Positions 1 to 10,573 of a DNA stretch of 64,000 nt are shown here, piece by piece. The notes under the pieces were generated by a model. That model did not search any database, had not been told where the DNA came from, and saw only the letters and a program-made list of their open reading frames with translations. Location: NCBI GenBank assembly GCA_012523295.1, contig JAAYIT010000197.1:1-64000 (forward strand), given 5' to 3'. Position numbers and translations under genes: made by a program. Position 1 is the first letter of the stretch, and each line of letters starts with the position of its first letter. Source of the DNA: Porphyromonadaceae bacterium. Its GTDB lineage: Bacteria > Bacteroidota > Bacteroidia > Bacteroidales > Paludibacteraceae.

Positions 1-1
1 A

Positions 2-106
2 GAAAAAACAAATATTCAAAAAGCAAGCAAAGTGCGTTCTACAAAAGGATTACTTACATTCGTATTTGGCAGAATTGCGGCAGCTTACATTAATCTGATT
101 TATTAA
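2..106 (+). CDS. C-terminal end of an upstream + strand protein (truncated by window start), product unknown
   Basis: Open frame from the window edge to TAA at 104-106: ...EKTNIQKASKVRSTKGLLTFVFGRIAAAYINLIY*; short, so only suggestive. Confidence 0.35.
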   Translation, partial: EKTNIQKASKVRSTKGLLTFVFGRIAAAYINLIY

Positions 107-491
107 TTCAAACCCTGATTCGCATATTATAATAATTTCGATGTTTCTAATAATTAATACTATCTTTAGACAGATTGTATCAAAATAAACATTTTAAAAA
201 TTCAAGGTTAATGGTATTTATTGCTATTTTTCGCTAAAAATATTTTTACTCTAAGGTAATCGTATGCAAATATACGAGATTTTAGCCTGTTCGTGGTGGA
301 CATATTTCCATAAATGGTGGACAAATATTTTTTTAAGTGTATAATTCACACTTTTTCGAAAATTATTTCTATTTTTGTTTCTAATAATACCTGAAAAAAT
401 GAAACCGACACGATTAAAACAATCATTAAGCACTCTTAGAAATGATTATTTGTATCATCAAAGGTTTCATCTGACAATAAGAAAATTAATG

Positions 492-3400
492 ATGAAGCAG
501 TTCCTTTTATTTGGTTTTTTGTTGCTGTCAACAACATCGATAGGCCAAAACTCCATAGAATCAAAATACATTTTCAATACTATTTCTGTTGCCGAGCAAT
601 TGCCTCATAACTTCATTGATGATATCTACAAAGACAGCCATGGCTTTATCTGGATTTCGACCGGTGGCGGCGGTTTGGTACGTTACGATGGGTATGAATT
701 TTTGACATTGAATGTAAACAGCTCACCTATCTATCTAAAAAGCAACTATGTACGTCAGGTTTGTGAAGATAATTTCAATCGGCTTTGGGTGGTTTCGAAC
801 ATGGGAATCGATGTAATAAATCTTCGAACTATGCAAAAATCACCGATTACTACTGAAAAATTAAACTTGGAAGATTTCGAAAACAATGGCGCCCAAAACG
901 TAATCAAAGACAGGAACGGATCGATTTGGATTCTTTCGGTTGAAAACATTCATAAGATTGATTTTGATAAAAAAGGAAACATTACCCGGCTTATTTCTTC
1001 TCAAAACAACCCGAATGCACCTAACAGTTTTTCGACTATTACAGAAATAGACAATAATGTGATAGTAGGAAATAATGGCGCTGTTTACTCTGTTTTCTCC
1101 TCTCAAAACAAATCCTTTACTTTCAGACTTCTAAATGAAAACCTCGATTTTGGTCAAACGACCTACATTTCTTCCATTCTGAAAAAAGACAACACGCTCT
1201 GGATAGGCGCTGACAACGGACTTTATAAATACCTGATAAACAGCAATCTGCTTGAACATTACACCCACAGCGAATCGGATAAAAATTCGATATCGCAAGA
1301 CATGGTCACCAATCTGGCGATATTTGACAACGGAACATTGGTAGTAGGAACATTGCGCGGATTGAGTCTGTACGATGCCGAGAAAAATAATTTTACCCGA
1401 ATTTCGGCCAGAACAGGCAGTAAGACTTATCTCTCAAATGATTTTATCAACAGCCTGATGTCCGATAAAGATGTATTGTGGATCGGCACCGAATCCGGAG
1501 GCATAAATAAAATGATGCTTCCAAAGCTGAAGACTCAAAACTACAAGCACAATGCAGACATAGCCAATACACTTTCGCCGAATCCGGTAAATGCCATTTT
1601 TGAAGATAAAAACGGTGATTTATGGTTAGGGACGGTAGAAGGAGGATTAAACAGAAAGCCGAAAGGGAGCAATTCGTTTATTCATTATACTGCTTCCAAC
1701 ACGAATTTGAGCCACAACTCCGTGAGCGCTATCGAAATGGATGGTAATAATAATATTTGGGCGGGAACTTGGGGAGGCGGTATAAACATAGTCAACTCGA
1801 ATCTTCAGAATAGTCTGGTTTTCACCTACTTGAACCTGCCTACACAGTATATCGGAGTATTGGAATTTGACTCATTAAACAACGGAATGTGGATTGGAAC
1901 AAACCGAGACGTATTCTTTTACAGTATTGATTCACAGCAAATTTCAAACCCGTTAGACCAACAGCTTTTTCCTCGAATCTGGGGGACTTTAGGAAGTTTG
2001 ATAGATAAAAACCAGCTCTATATAGGCACTTCAGAAGGTCTTGCAATAGTGGATTTGGAAAGTCTCGACAAGGCGAGTTCAAAATTTAAAGCACAGAAAT
2101 TTGTAGGGAATAATGAGAAAATCGCACCGCTTTTTATGCGAAACATTACCTGCATTATCAAAGGCAATGATAAATCGATTTGGCTCGGCAGCAATGGATA
2201 CGGTATTTGTAAAATGGTTCGACATGGAGAAAATTTTGAGTTAGATTTCTTCGACAATGAGGATGGATTGGCTCATAATACGGTATATGGAATTCAGGAG
2301 GACGAAAATGGATTGATCTGGATAAGCACCGGACACGGGCTTTCGTGCTATAATCAATCGACCAATTATTTCTCCAACTATACTACCAATGATGGTCTTA
2401 TGAGCAATCAGTTTTATTGGAATGCCTCATACAAATCTCTGTCAAACAAGAATATTTACTTCGGGAGTAATGATGGACTTGTAGAACTGACCGGCACATT
2501 GCAAAACGCTCCTTCCAAAAACGATAAAATCACTTTTACCAAACTTCAGATTTTGAACAAGACGGTCTGGTTTGGTGATAATCGATTTATTAAGAGCGAC
2601 ATAGCTTACGCGAACAAAATTGTGATACATGAAAAAGACAAAACATTTTCCATCGAATTTGCCACGCTGCATTACGAGAATCCTTCCGCTATCACCTATT
2701 CGTACCGTCTTGTCGGATTTGACGATAAGTGGATTACGACAGGCGCGGACAGACGATTTATCACCTATACAAACTTAAAACCGGGCAAATATAATTTTCA
2801 GGTTCGTTCGATGACGCGTGGAAATGACTGGAGCGAGGATATGGCACAAATAGAAATCGTAGTCCGACCCTATTTCTACAAAACATTATGGTTTATCGCG
2901 ATCCTTCTGACACTTATTCTTTGGGCAATTTACAGAGCCTATAAATGGCGGATAAACTCGTTGAAAAAACAACAAATTCTCCTTCAGGAAAAAGTGGAAA
3001 GACGCACCATTGCTCTTCAAACTCAGAAAAAAACACTGGAACAACAGGCAGATGAGCTAATCAAGCAAAATGAAATTCTCGCGGCTCAAAATGAAAAAAT
3101 CGACACGCAGCGGCGTCAGTTAATCGAATTATCTGCTAAAGTACAAGAAGCTATGACTGATCGGATTTCGTTTTTCACCAATATCACACACGAATTCCGA
3201 ACGCCTGTAACACTGATAAACGGGCCGATTGAACGTGCTCTGAAGCTAAGTACAAACCCAAAAGTTATCGAACAGTTGAATTTTGTTTCCCGAAATTCTA
3301 AAAATTTGCTTTCGTTAATCAACCAATTGATGGATTTTAGAAAAGTGGAAAGCGACAAGCTGAATATTCAATTAAAAACGGGAAACATAATCAGTTTTTT

Positions 3401-4694
3401 AGAAGATACCCTTGTCCCGTTTGACACATATACAGCTGAAAGAGGGATAAAAATCCGAAGAATTTACAGACTGATTCAGCCGAAAATCATGTTTGATGAT
3501 GAGGCGATTCGGAAGCTAATCACTAACCTGCTCTCCAACGCAATAAAATTTACGCCTGATAATGGCCAAATCACGCTTTACGTCTGCGAACTAAAAGACA
3601 ACAGGCTCTACATCAGCCTGAAAGACACGGGTTATGGAATTGACGAAGATGATATTGACCAAATTTTCAATCGCTTCTATCAATCGAAACGACACGAGAA
3701 AATTTCTGTTTCGGGACAAAGCGGGACTGGGATAGGACTATATCTTTGTGCTAAAATCGTGGAATTGCTTGGCGGGCAAATCAGCGCTAAAAACAATCGG
3801 GCTGAAGGCGCATCGTTTCGGATAATACTGCCATTGGAGCGAAGCGAAAAATTGAATCAGCCTGTAGAAATCACAAACACAGAATCAGAATCAGCTGATA
3901 ATGATGAAATTACGCATGAAACCAACAGCTATAAAACAAAAAGACCAACGATTTTGGTAGTGGAAGATAATACCGATATGCGAAAATACATCAGCTCGGT
4001 ACTTGCCGATTATTATAGAGTTTTGGAAGCAGAGAACGGGAAAGAGGCTTTGCAAATACTCAGGAACAAATCGGTTGATTTTATAGTGAGCGATCTAATG
4101 ATGCCCGTAATGGACGGTCTGGAGCTCTCAAAACTTGTAAAGTCTGATTTTTCGATTTCACATATTCCATTTCTTATGCTCACTGCCAAATCAAATGTCG
4201 AAACACAAATCAGCAGCTTTAGAGTTGGAGTGGATGAATTCCTATCGAAACCGTTCAACGCGGAACTGTTGCTCGCAAGAATTAAAAATATTCTTGAAAG
4301 CCGTCAAAACTATCAGCGAAGATTCAGCATGAATATGGATGTGAATGAATTGAATATTGTGGAGGAAACGAGTGATGAAAAATTTATCCGTAAAGCATTG
4401 GAAATCGTAAAGGCAAACTACAAAAACCCCGAATTTGAAGTATCCGGTTTTATCAAAAGCATGGGAATAAGCAAAAGTTTGCTTAACAAGAAAATGAATC
4501 ATCTCACAGGCCAGCCAACTGTACAGTTTATCAGAAACTATCGCCTCAGCGTGGCGCGTGAAATGATTTTGAAAAACAAAGACAGCATGACAATCTCCGA
4601 AGTGGCTTTTGAATGCGGATTCAACGATCCAAAGTATTTTTCAAGATGCTTTACCAAACATTTTGGAGAAGCTCCGAGTCTGATTAAAAGTTAG
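492..4694 (+). CDS. Hybrid two-component system (HTCS) sensor/AraC regulator: periplasmic Reg_prop beta-propeller, Y_Y_Y domain, histidine kinase, receiver, AraC HTH
   Basis: 1439-aa ORF (track start 375; more likely start MKQFLLFGFLLLSTTSIG signal peptide at 492). Repeated 'GLWIGT..GG' propeller repeats, 'THEFRTPVTLINGP' H-box, 'GTGIGLYL' ATPase, 'ILVVEDNTDMRKYI...VSDLMMPVMDG' receiver, C-terminal 'SEVAFECGFNDPKYFSRCFTKHFGEAPS' AraC HTH. Confidence 0.95.
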   Translation: MKQFLLFGFLLLSTTSIGQNSIESKYIFNTISVAEQLPHNFIDDIYKDSHGFIWISTGGGGLVRYDGYEFLTLNVNSSPIYLKSNYVRQVCEDNFNRLWVVSNMGIDVINLRTMQKSPITTEKLNLEDFENNGAQNVIKDRNGSIWILSVENIHKIDFDKKGNITRLISSQNNPNAPNSFSTITEIDNNVIVGNNGAVYSVFSSQNKSFTFRLLNENLDFGQTTYISSILKKDNTLWIGADNGLYKYLINSNLLEHYTHSESDKNSISQDMVTNLAIFDNGTLVVGTLRGLSLYDAEKNNFTRISARTGSKTYLSNDFINSLMSDKDVLWIGTESGGINKMMLPKLKTQNYKHNADIANTLSPNPVNAIFEDKNGDLWLGTVEGGLNRKPKGSNSFIHYTASNTNLSHNSVSAIEMDGNNNIWAGTWGGGINIVNSNLQNSLVFTYLNLPTQYIGVLEFDSLNNGMWIGTNRDVFFYSIDSQQISNPLDQQLFPRIWGTLGSLIDKNQLYIGTSEGLAIVDLESLDKASSKFKAQKFVGNNEKIAPLFMRNITCIIKGNDKSIWLGSNGYGICKMVRHGENFELDFFDNEDGLAHNTVYGIQEDENGLIWISTGHGLSCYNQSTNYFSNYTTNDGLMSNQFYWNASYKSLSNKNIYFGSNDGLVELTGTLQNAPSKNDKITFTKLQILNKTVWFGDNRFIKSDIAYANKIVIHEKDKTFSIEFATLHYENPSAITYSYRLVGFDDKWITTGADRRFITYTNLKPGKYNFQVRSMTRGNDWSEDMAQIEIVVRPYFYKTLWFIAILLTLILWAIYRAYKWRINSLKKQQILLQEKVERRTIALQTQKKTLEQQADELIKQNEILAAQNEKIDTQRRQLIELSAKVQEAMTDRISFFTNITHEFRTPVTLINGPIERALKLSTNPKVIEQLNFVSRNSKNLLSLINQLMDFRKVESDKLNIQLKTGNIISFLEDTLVPFDTYTAERGIKIRRIYRLIQPKIMFDDEAIRKLITNLLSNAIKFTPDNGQITLYVCELKDNRLYISLKDTGYGIDEDDIDQIFNRFYQSKRHEKISVSGQSGTGIGLYLCAKIVELLGGQISAKNNRAEGASFRIILPLERSEKLNQPVEITNTESESADNDEITHETNSYKTKRPTILVVEDNTDMRKYISSVLADYYRVLEAENGKEALQILRNKSVDFIVSDLMMPVMDGLELSKLVKSDFSISHIPFLMLTAKSNVETQISSFRVGVDEFLSKPFNAELLLARIKNILESRQNYQRRFSMNMDVNELNIVEETSDEKFIRKALEIVKANYKNPEFEVSGFIKSMGISKSLLNKKMNHLTGQPTVQFIRNYRLSVAREMILKNKDSMTISEVAFECGFNDPKYFSRCFTKHFGEAPSLIKS

Positions 4695-4725
4695 ATCCTG
4701 AAAAAACAAACCGGATCTGATGACC

Positions 4726-6138
4726 CTACTTCACCAATGGATTACTGCTCATCAGCTCTCCATTTATCCGAAGATTATCAAACTTTACATTTTCAATTTT
4801 CCCTGTGAAATGGTTTCCTCTTGCCACTCCGTTAAAAGCGCTGTTGCTGACAAAGATATCCTGAACAGACAGCTCATCGGGAAGCGCGTCGATAAACACA
4901 CCGTACCGGCTTTTCTGTGAAGTCACTTTGTCAATATAGATATTTTTCACTGTCGGGATAAATCCTCTTTCACCCACTTCACGCGGTTCGTAAAGGAGGT
5001 TAATATGCAGCACAGCCTCTTTGCATTCACCAACTTCCACATTTCTCACGAATACATTCTCGATAGTTCCTCCACGTAAAGTATTGGTTTTGATACGGAT
5101 AACTCTATCAAGCAGCGGACTGTCCATTTTGCAGTTTTCGACGAATAAATTATTGTAACCGCCTGAAATTTCACTTCCGATCACAACTCCGCCGTGTCCG
5201 TTTTTCATTTCACAATTTCTTACAATTATGTTTTCACTGGGTCTCGACCAACGTCTTCCATCATTATTTCTCCCCGATTTTATGGCGATACAGTCATCTC
5301 CGGTATTGAAAAAGCAGTTTTCAATCAAGACATTCGTACAAGATTCAGGGTCGCAACCATCTCCGTTTGGTCCATTATTTTCTACATATACACCACGAAC
5401 GATTACGTTGTCGCAAAGCAGAGGATGAATCACCCAGAATGGCGAACGAAGTATTTTTACATCTTCAATCAACACATTATTACATAGATAGAAGTTTATC
5501 ATCTGCGGTCTCATGCCATCATTTTCCGTCAAAATTCGTTTCGAAACAGGTAGTTTTTCATTGTTCCATTGCATCAGTTTCGGACGTCCGGTGCGTTGAG
5601 ATATATCACCTTCCTGCCACCCGAAACGAACAGCTCCGCACTTTTTCCACCAGTTTTCATTGGCCGCATTTCCATCCAGCGTTCCTTTTCCGGTGATGGC
5701 TATATTCGATTCACCGTAAGCATATACCAACGGCTGATGATTGTAGCAGTCCATCCCCTCCCAACGTGTCAAAACAGTGGGGAAATACTTAGGATCGGTA
5801 GTGAAAAGGACAACTGAGCCTTCTTCAAGATGTAGGTTCACATTGCTCTTCAGGGTTAACGGAGCTGTAAACCAAGTTCCGGCGGGGACAATCACTTTTC
5901 CACCTCCATCTCTGCTGCAAGTGGCTATAGCTCTGTTAATTGCTTCTGTATTGAGCACGGTAGTATCGTTCGGTATAGCTCCAAAATCTCTGATGTTGTA
6001 GCTTGCGTTTTTGAATTTTGGCGCCTTGATATTTTTCAGAATTTTCGGATAAGTCTTTTTCCACGCTGTTTTCTGATCTTGTCCGCTCAAAGCGAATGTG
6101 AATAAAATTAGGAATGAAATACTAAGAATTTTCTTCAT
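4726..6138 (-). CDS. Glycoside hydrolase family 28 (polygalacturonase-like), secreted
   Basis: Signal peptide; pectate-lyase-like N-term 'YNIRDFGAIPNDTTVLNTEAINRAIATCS', GH28 motifs 'NGPNGDGCDPESCTNVLIENCFFNTGDDCIAIKSGRN', 'GHGGVVIGSE', 'RIKTNT'. Confidence 0.93.
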   Translation of the reverse strand: MKKILSISFLILFTFALSGQDQKTAWKKTYPKILKNIKAPKFKNASYNIRDFGAIPNDTTVLNTEAINRAIATCSRDGGGKVIVPAGTWFTAPLTLKSNVNLHLEEGSVVLFTTDPKYFPTVLTRWEGMDCYNHQPLVYAYGESNIAITGKGTLDGNAANENWWKKCGAVRFGWQEGDISQRTGRPKLMQWNNEKLPVSKRILTENDGMRPQMINFYLCNNVLIEDVKILRSPFWVIHPLLCDNVIVRGVYVENNGPNGDGCDPESCTNVLIENCFFNTGDDCIAIKSGRNNDGRRWSRPSENIIVRNCEMKNGHGGVVIGSEISGGYNNLFVENCKMDSPLLDRVIRIKTNTLRGGTIENVFVRNVEVGECKEAVLHINLLYEPREVGERGFIPTVKNIYIDKVTSQKSRYGVFIDALPDELSVQDIFVSNSAFNGVARGNHFTGKIENVKFDNLRINGELMSSNPLVK

Positions 6139-6165
6139 TTGAATTGTGTTTTTAATTTATTACTA

Positions 6166-6241
6166 CTGACTGACACCCCCCCAGATAAATCCTGGGGTTA
6201 TAAAAGAAATTGTCCTACAGACAATTTTTAGTCGGTCAGTA
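6166..6241 (-). mobile_element. Short, internally deleted copy of dispersed hairpin element family A
   Basis: Reverse complement ACTGACCGACTAAAAATTGTCTGTAGGACAATTTC..CCCCAGGATTTATCTGGGGGGTGTCAGTCAGT matches the 5' part of copies at 44359 and 46534; flanked by ACTGACCGAC/ACTGACTGAC terminal inverted repeats. Confidence 0.7.
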
Positions 6242-6265
6242 ATGATTTAATGTATTTTTATGATA

Positions 6266-6458
6266 GAAGTCGTCTTAACTAATTTATAATCTGCTATATT
6301 TGGCTGTTTTTAGCTTCAGAGAAGCTTAATATTTGTATTAAAATGAATGATTTTTTAGGTACGACTCCAATTGGGGTCGGATATTTGATGCTTAAATCAA
6401 CTGCAAATATTAAATTCCGCTGGAATTTTCCTTAAAAATCCAAAGTCAAGATAACATC
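6266..6458 (-). mobile_element. Diverged copy of MITE-like family B
   Basis: Reverse complement begins GATGTTATCTTGACTT and ends TTAAGACGACTTC; end structure matches copies at 16572 and 54462; 11/16 terminal inverted repeat match. Confidence 0.5.
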
Positions 6459-6480
6459 AGCTTGTATCTTTCGACTCACA

Positions 6481-8661
6481 CTAATGATTCATCAGTTTGA
6501 CAGTCGCATTCCGGGTTGCAGTACGGATATTGACAATCAATATTTTTTCATTTGAATTCAACGGATATGTGTATTCATTCTGATGAATTTGGCTATTCTG
6601 ATGAATTAATTTTCCTAAAACAGAATAAACGGAAATCGAGCTAATATCTTCTTCGGCAATAACCCGGATATTTCCATTATGAGAAAATACCTGAGCTATA
6701 CTTTTTTCAAAAACAGGACTTACTCCGGTGCCGTTTTCATTGTATCTTATCAGATTAATATCGGGCATAACCAGATTTTCAAGACCGTCACCAATATAAA
6801 ATCCGAGATGAGGTGGTTGGTTATAAGCTGTATTTTGCCAAGCGATTCCAAGTCGGTAAACGGGATCATGCATCAGTGTGTATAGTTTGTGTTGAGTGGG
6901 AATTGTAGTTGTGTAAATTCTCAGACTACTTGAATCATTAGTTGTCCAAAAAATGACCTCCTCTCTCCAGTCGCCTAAAATATCGGCACTTAAATTTGGT
7001 GTAGCTTTCGTACCGTTACATGAGGCAACTCCTGAGGGCGAAAGCAATGTGGTTGTTCCGTTGCCAGTCCATTTCGTGATACGCGTTCTATCCAGTAACT
7101 CATCTTGCAAGTCTCCATCCCAATACACTCGAAAATTGACCGAAGGTCGATTCGTAGAAATCTGAACTCCTTTCGAAGAATAAACACCGGATGCACCTGT
7201 GCTCCACATTTCAAATCCGGGATATCGGGCATCAATATCACCCGCCATTCCGCGTCCCACATCGGTTCCTGTTTTTCCTCCCCATAGAATTTTGCCCGTT
7301 CTCGCATCGTGCAATTCGTACCCGTACGCGGCTGATTTTTCTTCGTGAACTACCCAAACTTCCAATCCGGGATTATCTAAATCCATGTCAGAAACGTGCA
7401 TTGCATCGCCATGCCCAAGCCCGGTACGGTAAAGCAAACTCCCATCATGGTCAATAACGCAAGCGCCATAAATGATTTCATCACGGCCATCTTCATCAAC
7501 ATCGGCTACACTCAAATTGTGATTTCCTTGCCCGAATGCACCGCTATTACTCGTACTCGAATTGTGATGCCAGCGTTCTACAAGCTTTTTGTCCCGGACA
7601 TCATATGCTGTCAGTGTAGTTTTCGCATAGTATCCGCGACACATCACCGCGCTTGCATTTACTCCATCTAAGTAGGCTACACAGGCCAAAAAACGATCAC
7701 TTCTGTTCCCATAGCCATCACCCCATGAGGATAAATTGCCTCTCGGCGGATTATATGGAACTGTATGAAGTTCCGCACCGGTCTTCCCATCAAAAAGTGT
7801 CAGATATTCGGGCCCTTTTAGAACTGTTCCCAGCATACCGGAGCCTGAGATCTGAGTGGTATCGTTGCTTCTGTATTTTGCTAAAGGATCATCGCCGGGT
7901 AAAATCACATAGTTTCCATTTCCATCAATGGTGCCGGGAGCTGTTTTACAAATAACTTCTGCCAGTCCATCGCCATCAAAATCATACACAAGAAACTGCG
8001 TGTAGTGAGCGCCTGCACGGATATTTTCTCCCAAATCAATTCTCCATAAATGTGTTCCGTCTAATTTGTAAGCATCTAAATATACATTTCCGGTGATGCC
8101 GTAGTAAGCGTTGTCTTGTGAGTTTGTAGGATCCCATTTCACAATAATTTCATACTCGCCGTCACCATCTACATCACCCACACTGCAGTCATTTGGACTA
8201 TAGCTATAGGGCTGTCCATTCGGGTAGCTTCTGTTTGCCGCTCTACCCACATTTCCGGTTTTATTTGGCGGAGTAATTCCGCTCGGTGGTCGGTTGAGCG
8301 GAACTGTTTTGAATTGTTGCGCCCAGGTACTGACAGTTTTGACACCAACAGTATCCTCCACGCCATTTATTACCGGCAACACTTTGTATTTACTTGTCAA
8401 TAACCCGCCGACATCTGTGAAATTTGTACTGTTTGTGATTGGTGTTTGATTTAAAAGCAGGTCGTCCCGATAGAGATTAAATCCGATGTCGATATTATCT
8501 GTCCCGAGAAATCGCCAGCTTAAGAATACACCGTTATTTACTTTCACGGCAACTAATCCACGGTCCAAATACTCCATATTTCTTTTGGCGGAGAACATGG
8601 GCAATGCTGACTGTAATAACAAAATCGTAATTAAGACCGACAGGTAGTATTTATATTTCAT
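6481..8661 (-). CDS. PL11 rhamnogalacturonan lyase with T9SS type A C-terminal sorting domain
   Basis: 'RNMEYLDRGLVAVKVNNGVFLSWRFLGTDN', 'DGDGEYEIIVKWDPTNSQDNAYYGITGNVYLDAYKLDGT' PL11 motifs; C-term 'ISSISVYSVLGKLI...' sorting-domain like. Confidence 0.93.
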   Translation of the reverse strand: MKYKYYLSVLITILLLQSALPMFSAKRNMEYLDRGLVAVKVNNGVFLSWRFLGTDNIDIGFNLYRDDLLLNQTPITNSTNFTDVGGLLTSKYKVLPVINGVEDTVGVKTVSTWAQQFKTVPLNRPPSGITPPNKTGNVGRAANRSYPNGQPYSYSPNDCSVGDVDGDGEYEIIVKWDPTNSQDNAYYGITGNVYLDAYKLDGTHLWRIDLGENIRAGAHYTQFLVYDFDGDGLAEVICKTAPGTIDGNGNYVILPGDDPLAKYRSNDTTQISGSGMLGTVLKGPEYLTLFDGKTGAELHTVPYNPPRGNLSSWGDGYGNRSDRFLACVAYLDGVNASAVMCRGYYAKTTLTAYDVRDKKLVERWHHNSSTSNSGAFGQGNHNLSVADVDEDGRDEIIYGACVIDHDGSLLYRTGLGHGDAMHVSDMDLDNPGLEVWVVHEEKSAAYGYELHDARTGKILWGGKTGTDVGRGMAGDIDARYPGFEMWSTGASGVYSSKGVQISTNRPSVNFRVYWDGDLQDELLDRTRITKWTGNGTTTLLSPSGVASCNGTKATPNLSADILGDWREEVIFWTTNDSSSLRIYTTTIPTQHKLYTLMHDPVYRLGIAWQNTAYNQPPHLGFYIGDGLENLVMPDINLIRYNENGTGVSPVFEKSIAQVFSHNGNIRVIAEEDISSISVYSVLGKLIHQNSQIHQNEYTYPLNSNEKILIVNIRTATRNATVKLMNH

Positions 8662-8734
8662 TGGTTTTAAAATGTTTTTCGCTATTTAAAAAATATTTCT
8701 TTAAAAATCATGTGGTTTAGGGCTTCAAGTCTTC

Positions 8735-10573
8735 CTATTGTCCCAGGTAAAACGATGGCACCGGTGACTGCGGATATCCCATGCTACGATGCGTGATATA
8801 ACTTCTGTAAAGCGGATCTTGCAACAGTGTAACACGTCTGTCTTTTGCCGGAATATTTGTTCTGTAAATTCGAATTTCGTCTCCAATCGATGTGATTACC
8901 TCTTCTCTCCAATCACCATCGAGGTCAACGATCATCTGAATACTGCCTTCGATATTTTTTGTCAAATCCTGCTTCGTGTGCCATTTCCAAATGGTCTGCG
9001 AATAACCAAACGAACTTGCTCCCCAGCGATTGTCGTCGCCTTTAAAAGTTTCTCTCAGCAAATCAGCATCCCACCAAACCCAATTTCTCATTCCCGGAAC
9101 TTCATCGTTGGTCGAATTTAGTTTTTCCCCTTTTGAGTTGAAAAGATATTTATCAGTACTTCCGCCTTTCCGATCTTCGGAAGCAAAGCATTCCAATCCG
9201 GGATGAGCAGGGTCAAAATCGGCAACCATACCATCACCGACGTGATATGTAGGTTGGTTTATCGCCCAGATTTGCTTTCCTGTTTTTGCATCAAGCACAC
9301 ATACACCGCGTCCATCGGTTCTGTACGGTTCTATAGCTAAAAACACCTGCATTCCTTCATTATCGGGATGTATCTTAGTCAGATACGCTTTGTCGCTATG
9401 CCCCAATCCGGAAGACCAGAGTAAAGTGCCGTTGTCATCGAGCATACATGAACCTAAGAGAATCTCGTCTCTTCCATCGCCATCCACATCTGTCGCCACC
9501 ATATTATGAGCTCCCATGCTTCTCACGATAGGATTTTCCTCATCACCATCCCACCGCCAAAGTTTTTCAAGTCTATTTCCATTTAGTTGCCACGCGTCTA
9601 CCACCATTAGTTTATAGGTCCCGCGAAGAGCCAGCAGACTCGGTGTCTTGCCATCAAGATAAGCAATCCCGATCTGATTTCGATTTTGTCTGTTCACATC
9701 GCCGTATCTGAAATTTCTTTCCGGCCAATCAACCCGACTTATCACTTTTCCTGTCATTCCATCAAGTACGGTCAAGTATTCACTTCCCCCTGCAATTCGT
9801 CCTCTGTTATTTCTCACATAGTCATCTCCCGCGGTTTTCAAGGCGACTTCGGCTTTTCCATCACCGTTCAAATCGAACACAACAAATGGTGAATACCAAA
9901 CTCCGGGCTCTATACCAAGTCCTAAATCATACGTCCAAAGCCAAGTTCCATCGTGAAGGTAGGCGGAAATTTTATAGGTAATTCCCGTTGTATCGGGTGG
10001 CATTCCCGGATCAACATTGGATGATGGCGTGCGCACAATATAGTCCATGATTCCATCGCCATTTAGGTCGCCGATACCGATTTTGCCAACTCGTTCTTTA
10101 TCTTTTACTCTGAAAGATGTATAATTCTTAAGCGATTGAAAATCAACGTGTAGTTTTTCGGAATTGGGTATCACGGCTTTATTTTTCGAAATAGCCTCAA
10201 CCCAATAGACAGCTTTTGCAGCCGGCTTTGTATCAATGAAATCGTTTGTTTTTACAATCGGTTTCCTGTTTAATTTGGTGATTTTATTGTTAACCTGCCT
10301 GAAAACATTGAATGAAGCGTTCGGATTATCTGTTTCCAATAATCTCCAACTTAAATAAACAGACTTCCCATCTTCAGACAGCACAGCTGACAATCCGCGA
10401 TTAAGTCTGTCTTTGATTCGTTCAGTGGCAAATCCTTCTACTTTTGGTTTAGGCTCGTGCCGCGGCTCTAAAATTTCATAGTAATAATATCTTTCTCTGG
10501 TGTCTTGCGATTTTGCTGTAAAAGCCATCCCTATTACAAAACAGGATATAAGAAAATAGAGTCTTGTTTTCAT
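8735..10573 (-). CDS. PL11 rhamnogalacturonan lyase
   Basis: 'RLNRGLSAVLSEDGKSVYLSWRLLETDNPNASFNVFR', 'GDGKAEVALKTAGDDYVRNN', 'VPSFYLGQ' C-terminus. Confidence 0.92.
   Translation of the reverse strand: MKTRLYFLISCFVIGMAFTAKSQDTRERYYYYEILEPRHEPKPKVEGFATERIKDRLNRGLSAVLSEDGKSVYLSWRLLETDNPNASFNVFRQVNNKITKLNRKPIVKTNDFIDTKPAAKAVYWVEAISKNKAVIPNSEKLHVDFQSLKNYTSFRVKDKERVGKIGIGDLNGDGIMDYIVRTPSSNVDPGMPPDTTGITYKISAYLHDGTWLWTYDLGLGIEPGVWYSPFVVFDLNGDGKAEVALKTAGDDYVRNNRGRIAGGSEYLTVLDGMTGKVISRVDWPERNFRYGDVNRQNRNQIGIAYLDGKTPSLLALRGTYKLMVVDAWQLNGNRLEKLWRWDGDEENPIVRSMGAHNMVATDVDGDGRDEILLGSCMLDDNGTLLWSSGLGHSDKAYLTKIHPDNEGMQVFLAIEPYRTDGRGVCVLDAKTGKQIWAINQPTYHVGDGMVADFDPAHPGLECFASEDRKGGSTDKYLFNSKGEKLNSTNDEVPGMRNWVWWDADLLRETFKGDDNRWGASSFGYSQTIWKWHTKQDLTKNIEGSIQMIVDLDGDWREEVITSIGDEIRIYRTNIPAKDRRVTLLQDPLYRSYITHRSMGYPQSPVPSFYLGQ

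Noticed and set aside
375-491. N-terminal extension of the HTCS ORF (MFLIIPEKMKPTRLKQSLSTLRNDYLYHQRFHLTIRKLM)
   Set aside because: A normal signal peptide begins at 492; the ending FHLTIRKLM is only superficially like the micro-ORF family and has no stop codon or NGVFH motif
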